Below, piece by piece: positions 57,176 through 64,000 of a stretch of DNA of 64,000 nucleotides. The position numbers and the translations under genes are program-made. Every line of letters starts with the position of its first letter. The stretch's first letter is position 1. The stretch covers positions 62,001 through 126,000 of the forward strand of contig JAJCYW010000006.1 of the NCBI GenBank assembly GCA_029262675.1, in the 5' to 3' direction. The stretch is from Chloroflexota bacterium. GTDB taxonomy: Bacteria > Chloroflexota > Dehalococcoidia > DSTF01 > RBG-16-68-14. The notes below the pieces were generated by a model. That model was not told the DNA's origin. It ran no database searches and worked only from the letters and a program-made list of their open reading frames with translations.

Positions 57176-57588
57176 TAGTAGCCCGAACCCTTCTCGACCA
57201 GCTCTACGAGCACGCCGTGGAGCGCGGTGGGGTGGAGGAAGGCTATGGTACCCGTCAGCCCCTCGCGCGGCTCTTCGTCGATCAGCTCCGCGCCCTGCGA
57301 CTTGAGGTCGGACAGGGCCGCGGTGATGTCGTCCACCTCCATGCAGACGTGGTGGAGCCCTTCGCCCTTCTTCTCCAGATAGCGCGCGATGCCGAACTCG
57401 GGGTCGATTGGTTCCAGCAGCTCGAGGAAGCCGTTGCCCATATCGAGCAGCGCGGCGCGCACGCCCTGGTCCTCCATCACGGCCTCCGTCACGACTTCCA
57501 TGCCGAGCCTGTCGCGGTAGAAGCCGTAGGCCTGCGCGATGCTGCGGACGACGACACCGATGTGGTGGATGCGGTTAATGTTCGTCAT
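57175..57588 (-). CDS. mce: Methylmalonyl-CoA epimerase
   Basis: VOC-fold epimerase of 137 aa that converts (S)- to (R)-methylmalonyl-CoA for the mutase. Key motifs are INRIHHIGVVVRSIAQAYGFYRD (first metal His), GEGLHHVCMEVDDITAAL (second His) and GVLVELVEK (Glu). Length is typical. It lies in the mutase operon, which supports the assignment over generic glyoxalase. Confidence 0.94.
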   Translation of the reverse strand: MTNINRIHHIGVVVRSIAQAYGFYRDRLGMEVVTEAVMEDQGVRAALLDMGNGFLELLEPIDPEFGIARYLEKKGEGLHHVCMEVDDITAALSDLKSQGAELIDEEPREGLTGTIAFLHPTALHGVLVELVEKGSGY

Positions 57589-57598
57589 GGGGTTGGCG

Positions 57599-58447
57599 TC
57601 ATGACGCAGGCGTCCAGCGGTACTGCAGCGCCTGGCCGTACTCTCGGAAGCCCAGCTTCCGGTAGATGCTGACGCCGTCGTCCGACGCCTGTAGCACGCC
57701 AGAGCGATGGCCGAGTCGGCGGCCGTCGTTCAGCGCCGCGAGCGTCATCGCGCTGCCGATACCGAGGCGGCGAGCGGCAGGCGCCGTGCCGACGTGCCAA
57801 ACGCTGGCGACGCCAGCGCCGACGAAGAGCGTCGCCGAGGCGACGGCCTGGCCGTTGAGCAGACCGGCGTAGTGCCGAAATGGCGAGTCGCCACAGTACC
57901 CAAACCCGCGGTAGATATCCAGGAATGGCCGCGCGGCCTCCGGCGCCATCGCGAAGCCGGCGATGTAGCCGGAGAACCACCGCTCCAGGCCTGCCTCGTC
58001 CGACACGCACTCGATTTCGAGGCCAGCAGGCGGTTCCGCGTTCGGCAGGTCTGCCAGCTCTATCGTCATCATCGTCAGACGAGAGCCCACAGCGTGAAAT
58101 CCCCGCGACAGCAGCCGCGCGGAGAGGTCGGCAGGGCGGCTGGCAGGGATTACGTGCCAGAGCATCGGCCGCCCGCGCTCGGCAAAGAACGCCAGGCGTT
58201 CGTCGATCGCCGCATCCGCCTCGCCGGCGTCGACGTTTGTCAGCATCACCTGGTTGAACCAGGGCGCCGTTGTGAAGTCGGACGTGAACCACGTGAATCG
58301 GCTGGTTTCGTGTAGCTCACCGCCGGGCAGCCGGACAGCGCAGGTGCGCCAGTAGTCGACCGGCTGTCGCCAGGCGGCGGCCTCCAGCGCGGACGGTGCG
58401 GGGTCGGCCAGGATGCCGTGTTGCGCCGGGGCTTCGGTATCGTTCAC
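57599..58447 (-). CDS. GNAT-family N-acetyltransferase
   Basis: A 282 aa protein. The C-terminal half has the acetyl-CoA motif WHVGTAPAARRLGIGSAMTLAAL and the final KLGFREYGQALQYRW. The N-terminal half has another, diverged GNAT-like region (FTTAPWFNQVMLTNVDAGEAD). The start is GTG, overlapping the DinB-type stop (GTGA). It lies 10 bp before the epimerase gene. Substrate unknown; it may acetylate or act as a propionyl transferase, which cannot be decided. Confidence 0.9.
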   Translation of the reverse strand: MNDTEAPAQHGILADPAPSALEAAAWRQPVDYWRTCAVRLPGGELHETSRFTWFTSDFTTAPWFNQVMLTNVDAGEADAAIDERLAFFAERGRPMLWHVIPASRPADLSARLLSRGFHAVGSRLTMMTIELADLPNAEPPAGLEIECVSDEAGLERWFSGYIAGFAMAPEAARPFLDIYRGFGYCGDSPFRHYAGLLNGQAVASATLFVGAGVASVWHVGTAPAARRLGIGSAMTLAALNDGRRLGHRSGVLQASDDGVSIYRKLGFREYGQALQYRWTPAS

Positions 58448-58929
58448 AGGCCCTCGGTGAGGCCTGCGCTCTTACGCCACTCGAGGATCTGGGCGGCGTG
58501 CTCGCGGTAGTGCTCGTAGCCGTTGCCCTCCAGAATGCGGTTGGCCGTCTTCGGCTTGCCGTCCTTCTCGCCGAAGCGATCGTCCGGCAGCGCGGCGGCA
58601 GCGCGCGCGTAGTTGGCGTGGGTCTGATGCCAGATGGCGAGCACGGTGTTGCCGTTCATCGGCCGCATCTCAACCGCGAAGCGGTTGTTCCAGTCGTCGG
58701 GGTCGGAGTAGTCGACGCCTTCCGGCAACGGCTTCTCTCCCCGCCCCATCCGCTCCAGCATCACAATCATTTCGCGCTCCCAGCCCAGGACGTGCGCGAT
58801 GATGTCCTTCACGGACCAGCCGTCCAACCAGCGCTGGTCGAGCTGCGCGTTGTCGAGCTTTACGGTGGCCTTGACGAGCTTGCCGAACTCCTCTTCCAAT
58901 AAGCTGAGCGCGGTCGCCTTGTCGGTCAT
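58444..58929 (-). CDS. DinB-fold protein (ClbS/DfsB-like) in mcm operon
   Basis: A 161 aa four-helix-bundle protein starting at the ATG at 58929 with GGAGG upstream. DGWSVKDIIAHVLGWEREM and YEHYREHAAQILEWR give the triad His46, His140 and His144. The family includes ClbS/DfsB and DUF1706 proteins. It is the first gene after mcmA1 (59 bp) and overlaps the GNAT gene. This is the fifth DinB-fold gene in the window. Confidence 0.88.
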   Translation of the reverse strand: MTDKATALSLLEEEFGKLVKATVKLDNAQLDQRWLDGWSVKDIIAHVLGWEREMIVMLERMGRGEKPLPEGVDYSDPDDWNNRFAVEMRPMNGNTVLAIWHQTHANYARAAAALPDDRFGEKDGKPKTANRILEGNGYEHYREHAAQILEWRKSAGLTEGL

Positions 58930-58988
58930 GTCGCCTCCAGTACTTCGGTGAACGGTCTCCGCACGGGGCGGGACCAACGATTTGTTGC

Positions 58989-60647
<1,659 letters not shown>

Positions 60648-60803
60648 GGCAACGCGGAGGTAGTGTATCGTGCGTCCGAGAAGGGTGTCAACGAGTCTGG
60701 AAGCCAGCCTTGAGCCGCCCGGCGAAGAGCCGGCCGCTTGCCTGAAGTTCGCCTACCGCGTACACTCCGCTCCAGCTTGGAGAGAACCACGAGGAGGCGA
60801 TAG

Positions 60804-61343
60804 ATGAACAGGCGAATTACGATAGTCGGACTGCTGGTAGCGGCGCTACTGGCCATCTTCACGCTGGCCACGGCCTGCGGTGGCGACGACGACGGCGGAG
60901 GCGCGCTGACGCTGGAGGGGTTCTACAGCCAATTGGAGACGCTGGCCCAGGATTATGAGGCCGAGGGCGGCGCGCTGGACGAGCAGACCAGCGAAGACTT
61001 TGAAGCGTCGGAGTCCGAAGAAGAGGCGATCGAGGTGTTCGCCAGCTTCATCGATGGCGGTACGACGGCAGTGACCGACTTCGTGGACGGTCTCGATGAC
61101 CTCAACGCGCCCGCCGAGGCTGCGGATGCGTTGGAGGAGGCGGTGGCCGCCGGGCGGGAAGTTATCGACATGTTCGAGAACATCGAGATAGTGCTCGAAA
61201 CCGTCGATACGTTCGAGGACGCGACGGCGCTGATGGAGGGCCCGGGCCTTGCCGATGCCTCGGACCGCTTCACCGACGCCTGCTTTGAGCTGGACGGCAT
61301 CGGCGAGGAGAACGGCATCACGGTCGACCTGCAGTGCGGCTAG
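60804..61343 (+). CDS. Small lipoprotein, paralogue 1 of 3
   Basis: A 179 aa predicted lipoprotein (lipobox ATACGG after a 24-residue signal; the ATG at 60804 follows GAGG). The mature part is acidic and helical (EEEAIEVFASFIDGG, DFVDGLDDLNAPAEAADAL). The C-terminus carries a Cys pair with 17 residues between (ACFELDGIGEENGITVDLQC), also found in the next two genes. No family was recognised. It diverges from mcmA1. Confidence 0.82.
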   Translation: MNRRITIVGLLVAALLAIFTLATACGGDDDGGGALTLEGFYSQLETLAQDYEAEGGALDEQTSEDFEASESEEEAIEVFASFIDGGTTAVTDFVDGLDDLNAPAEAADALEEAVAAGREVIDMFENIEIVLETVDTFEDATALMEGPGLADASDRFTDACFELDGIGEENGITVDLQCG

Positions 61344-61428
61344 CGGCTTCCAGCCTGGCTGACACTGGCCGGCGATCGCATTGGACGGCGCCGACAAGCG
61401 CCGGCGACCGGACAGTACGGCCCCTACT

Positions 61429-61457
61429 CCTCTCCCCTCTCCCGGAGCGAGAGGAAA
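61429..61457. repeat. Partial copy of the GC-rich palindromic element
   Basis: CCTCTC-CCGGAGC-GAGAGG (61436-61454), preceded by CTCCTCTCC, recalls the inner hairpin of the element at 28518-28576. It lies in the 196-bp gap between the first and second paralogous lipoproteins, and no gene is seen there. AAACCTTTAAC follows, too weak for a terminator tail. Confidence 0.4.
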
Positions 61458-61539
61458 CCTTTAACATCTCTACCCATACGGGCACACGTGTCAGACACGA
61501 TGTCCGTCAAAGCGTCTACGATGGAAGGAAGGAATGTTT

Positions 61540-62094
61540 ATGAAGATCCGGACCATGACGATAACGGTGCTGACGGCGACGCTGTTCGCCGTCTTCGCGC
61601 TGGCCGCGGCCTGCGGCGGGGACAGCGACGGCGGCGGCGACGCGCTGACGCTGCAGCAGTACCTGGAGCGGGTGGAAGAGCTGAGCGACACCTACAACGA
61701 ACGGACGGACGAGATGGAGGCGCAATACGACGAGGACATCGCGGAAATCGAGTCGGACGCGGACGGCATTCGCATCACCAACGACCTCTTGCGCGTCGGC
61801 GGCAACGCGGTCGAGAAATTCGCCGATGCAGTGGACAAGCTCAACCCGCCCGCCGAGGCGCAGGAAGTGCACGAGGCCTCTGTCGCGACCGGCCGGGCGA
61901 TGGTGGCCGGCATTGACGACCTCCTCAACGAACTTGAAGGGCTGGACGAAGACACGACGCGACAAGAGTACGAGGCCTTCTTCGAAACCTCCGTCGTAAA
62001 TGACCTCGGAGACGCGTTCGAGCAGGCCTGCTTCGACACACAGGACCTGGCCGAAGCGAACAGCATCAGCGTCGACTTGCAGTGCAGCGAGTAG
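61540..62094 (+). CDS. Small lipoprotein, paralogue 2 of 3
   Basis: A 184 aa predicted lipoprotein from the ATG at 61540, which has AAGGA at good spacing; the ATG at 61534 is two codons earlier. The signal ends FALAAACGG. The rest is acidic and helical, with the same layout as paralogue 1 (QEVHEASVATGRAM, QACFDTQDLAEANSISVDLQC). The C-terminal Cys pair has 17 residues between. Function is unknown. Confidence 0.82.
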   Translation: MKIRTMTITVLTATLFAVFALAAACGGDSDGGGDALTLQQYLERVEELSDTYNERTDEMEAQYDEDIAEIESDADGIRITNDLLRVGGNAVEKFADAVDKLNPPAEAQEVHEASVATGRAMVAGIDDLLNELEGLDEDTTRQEYEAFFETSVVNDLGDAFEQACFDTQDLAEANSISVDLQCSE

Positions 62095-62142
62095 GCACGC
62101 CTGGGCGACCAAGCGCAGCTATTAGTGCGTAGAGGCGCATGC

Positions 62143-62682
62143 ATGCGGACACGTGTCGGCAGGACCAGCGTCCTTGCCTTGGCGGCCTGCTGCCTCGCCG
62201 TCGCCGCCACGGCGTGCGGCGGCGGCGGTGACGGTGAGCGGGCCGCGCTGGAGCATTATTTCCAGAGCGCGCGGAGCCTCGATGTCGCCTATGAAGAGCA
62301 GTACGATGTTTTCCAGCAGCAGTTCGACGCCGAGTTGGCGGCGGCGGCTGTGGAAGAAGAGACTGTGGAAGCCCTGCGCAACAACTTCGGGGCGAACGTG
62401 GCTATCTTCACAGACTTCGTGGACGGGTTGGACGATCTGGCCGCGCCTGACAGCCTGAGGAATGCCCACAACGCGTCGATCGACGCCCTCCGCATCTATC
62501 TAGAGCGGCTTCAAGACGCGAAAGCCCAGTTGGCGAACGCCGGATCGGTCAGCGAGATTGAGGCGATCTACGCGGACGAAGATCTGGACGCGGCGAACGA
62601 CCAGGCGGTTCGTACCTGCATCGCGCTCCAGAACATCGCAACAAAGATCGGCATCGAAATCGACATCGGCTGTCTGGACTAG
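62143..62682 (+). CDS. Small lipoprotein, paralogue 3 of 3
   Basis: A 179 aa predicted lipoprotein; the ATG at 62143 follows AGAGG by 7 nt. The lipobox is AVAATACGG. It shares DFVDGLDDLAAPDSL with paralogue 1 and the C-terminal Cys pair with 17 residues between (TCIALQNIATKIGIEIDIGC). Otherwise it is more diverged. The three genes follow each other in one direction. Confidence 0.82.
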   Translation: MRTRVGRTSVLALAACCLAVAATACGGGGDGERAALEHYFQSARSLDVAYEEQYDVFQQQFDAELAAAAVEEETVEALRNNFGANVAIFTDFVDGLDDLAAPDSLRNAHNASIDALRIYLERLQDAKAQLANAGSVSEIEAIYADEDLDAANDQAVRTCIALQNIATKIGIEIDIGCLD

Positions 62683-62733
62683 GCGCACTTACGGTGCGGC
62701 GGCGCACTTACGGTGCGGCGGCGCGCGGCGCGT

Positions 62734-63438
62734 TCAGCGCTTGGGCAGCCAGCGGCGGGCGCGGTCCGGGTAGTCGCTCGTAATCGCGTCTACGCCGCAG
62801 GCGGCAGCGCGGCGGATGTCGACGCGGCGGTTGGCCGTCCACGTCGAGACGTTCAGTTCGCGCAAGTTCGCCCCGCGCACGACTTCGGGCGTCACAGCGC
62901 TGTGGTGGATGGCGATGCCGTTAGCGCCCAGTTCCAGCGCGTCGCGATAGAGCGCGTTCCAGTCGCGCACGTTGCGGCCGTTGAGCAGCAGCGACGCGGG
63001 CAGCCGCGGCTCCAGCTTGCGGAAGCGCTTCACTACGTGCGGCAGGAACGAGTGGACCACGCAGTCATCGAGCGCGCGGGAGCGTCGCAGCACGTTGAGC
63101 ACGGCGTCTTCGATTCCGGCTACCTTGATCTCCAGAACCAGCAGCGCGCGGCCGTTCGTCGCGTTGATCAACTCTCGCAGCGTAAGGATGCGCTCGCCGC
63201 CGCCGGCATCGAGGCGGCGGAGCTGTCGCAGACTGAGCGCGGCTACCTCGCCCTCCCCATCCGTCGTGCGACTGACAGTGTCGTCGTGGAACAGCACCGG
63301 CGTGCCGTCGCGCGTGCAGCGCAGGTCGACTTCGATACCGTCGCTGCCGTGGAGCAGCGCGGCGCGGATGCCGGCCAGCGTGTTCTCCGGCGCGTGGCCG
63401 CGGCAGGCGCGGTGCGAGATGATCAGCGGTCGCGGCAT
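62734..63438 (-). CDS. Glycerophosphodiester phosphodiesterase
   Basis: GDPD-family enzyme of 234 aa without signal peptide. The start at 63438 gives PRPLIISHRACRGHAPENTLAG (catalytic His and the ExN motif), then GSDGIEVDLRCTRDGTPVLFHDDTVSRTTDGEGEV with the metal-binding Glu, Asp and His residues. LLVLEIKVAG carries the last metal ligand. It should hydrolyse glycerophosphodiesters in the cytosol. It converges with the third paralogous lipoprotein gene. Confidence 0.95.
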   Translation of the reverse strand: MPRPLIISHRACRGHAPENTLAGIRAALLHGSDGIEVDLRCTRDGTPVLFHDDTVSRTTDGEGEVAALSLRQLRRLDAGGGERILTLRELINATNGRALLVLEIKVAGIEDAVLNVLRRSRALDDCVVHSFLPHVVKRFRKLEPRLPASLLLNGRNVRDWNALYRDALELGANGIAIHHSAVTPEVVRGANLRELNVSTWTANRRVDIRRAAACGVDAITSDYPDRARRWLPKR

Positions 63439-63483
63439 AGTGGGAGTAGTATAGGGGATTCTGGGGGACACCCCCAGACCCCC

Positions 63484-63520
63484 GGCCCTTCGACTTCGCT
63501 CAGGGCAGGCTCCAGGCTCC
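63484..63520. repeat. CCTTCGACTTCGCTCAGGGCAGGC-type intergenic repeat
   Basis: The sequence CCTTCGACTTCGCTCAGG followed by GCAGGC is a common intergenic repeat type in Chloroflexota-like genomes, from memory; other copies would be needed to prove it here. TCCAGGCTCC near the end is part of a short direct repeat. No gene lies in 63439-63552. Confidence 0.4.
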
Positions 63521-63552
63521 GCCCCTGCACCCATCTCGGGCCGGCAGCCGCT

Positions 63553-64000
63553 CTAACGCTCGTCCGGCGGCGGGATAATGGCGTCGACGTCTTCGAAGTC
63601 CGCTACGAACGCTTCCGGAGTTCTGAGGCATGCGCCTATGAGGCCGGCGATCCCTTCCCCGTTCAGCACCAGACCGCTTCCATGGACGATGTCCGGTCCG
63701 CCTAGCATTCGTACCACGACTACGTACCGTGGGTCTGTGTTGGAGAAGAAGTCCGTGGTGGACCATGACGCCGGGGCGGCTAGCACAGCGTATACGTCCC
63801 CGTCCGCATGTATATTTCGCTCAGCGAAGGCTCGATCTACATAGGCTCCCTCGCAGTGAGTTAGGGGGAAGGCCTCAACCAGTTCGCCAACCGATTCGCT
63901 GTCGCAGAGATGGAACGCCGGCAGTTGCGGTGGATCCGGCTCGCACAGACGCATCGGCATCCGAATCTGCGCCCTGAGTGCCTCAGAGTCGTTGCGCTGA
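63553..64000 (-). CDS. Hypothetical protein, 5' end beyond window
   Basis: The frame is open through the right edge, so the start may lie outside. ATGs inside (63960, 63954) would give 135 aa or less. Sequence includes AFHLCDSESVGELVEAFPLTHCEGAYVDRAF in parts and YVVVVRMLGGPDIVHGSG. It has no signal or membrane helix in the visible part. No family was recognised. Confidence 0.6.
   Translation of the reverse strand, partial: QRNDSEALRAQIRMPMRLCEPDPPQLPAFHLCDSESVGELVEAFPLTHCEGAYVDRAFAERNIHADGDVYAVLAAPASWSTTDFFSNTDPRYVVVVRMLGGPDIVHGSGLVLNGEGIAGLIGACLRTPEAFVADFEDVDAIIPPPDER

Overview
This window is a GC-rich bacterial chromosome segment packed with genes, many of them joined by 1-26 base overlaps. 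It has no rRNA, tRNA, insertion sequence, phage or CRISPR feature that I could support. The gene mix suggests a Chloroflexota bacterium, perhaps Dehalococcoidia-like. The reasons are a SufR-led suf cluster with SufU and a DUF59 protein, a B12-dependent methylmalonyl-CoA pathway, class I FBP aldolase next to FBPase, CIRCE-controlled groEL, many lipoproteins, and several exported proteins with long Thr/Pro linkers and dockerin-like tails. No phylogenetic marker is decisive, so this placement is an inference.

Layout. 1-2170: two divergent lipoproteins, one with a duplicated domain and one DUF3179. 2190-8400: NADPH-type glutamate synthase gltD/gltB. 8450-17220: a leftward suf operon (sufR-sufC-sufB-DinB-sufD-Rieske-three DinB paralogues-sufS-sufU-DUF59). 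17465-19100: an exported protein with the spacing of copper ligands seen in peptidylglycine monooxygenase, plus a decayed copy of its C-terminal module. 19380-21040: a DGPF protein and an ECF42-type sigma factor. 21270-25600: a Fur/Zur-type regulator, a lipoprotein, a metal ABC importer and a hotdog thioesterase. 25643-26450: a sirtuin. 26600-31290: two large exported proteins with beta-sandwich or beta-helix domains, Thr/Pro linkers and dockerin-like tails. 31300-35780: an HEXXH peptidase, a hypothetical protein, a ROK kinase and glycogen synthase. 35900-37660: groEL with a CIRCE operator.

37768-41694: an HD-GYP c-di-GMP phosphodiesterase coupled to a cohesin-like/DNRLRE surface protein. 41983-45760: citrate synthase, class I aldolase, FBPase and two small ORFs. 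46158-49267: a pseudophosphatase/beta-propeller membrane protein and tsaD. 49283-53970: a dockerin protein, an HTH-DUF2851 pair and a decayed DUF2851 copy, and two exported hypotheticals. 54055-60650: a methylmalonyl-CoA mutase operon (mcmA1, DinB, GNAT, epimerase, two VOC proteins, mcmA2, meaB) interrupted by a 53/54-bp tandem repeat array. 60800-64000: three paralogous lipoproteins, a glycerophosphodiesterase and an edge-truncated hypothetical.

The features I find most unusual are: DinB-fold proteins inside both the suf operon (four) and the mcm operon (one), all keeping a three-His triad; the scattered cohesin-like/dockerin-like surface proteins, one coupled to an HD-GYP protein; the tandem array inside the mcm operon; a set of 22-bp tandem palindromes with paired compensatory changes; and a 33-codon ORF with a near-perfect Shine-Dalgarno just before FBPase.
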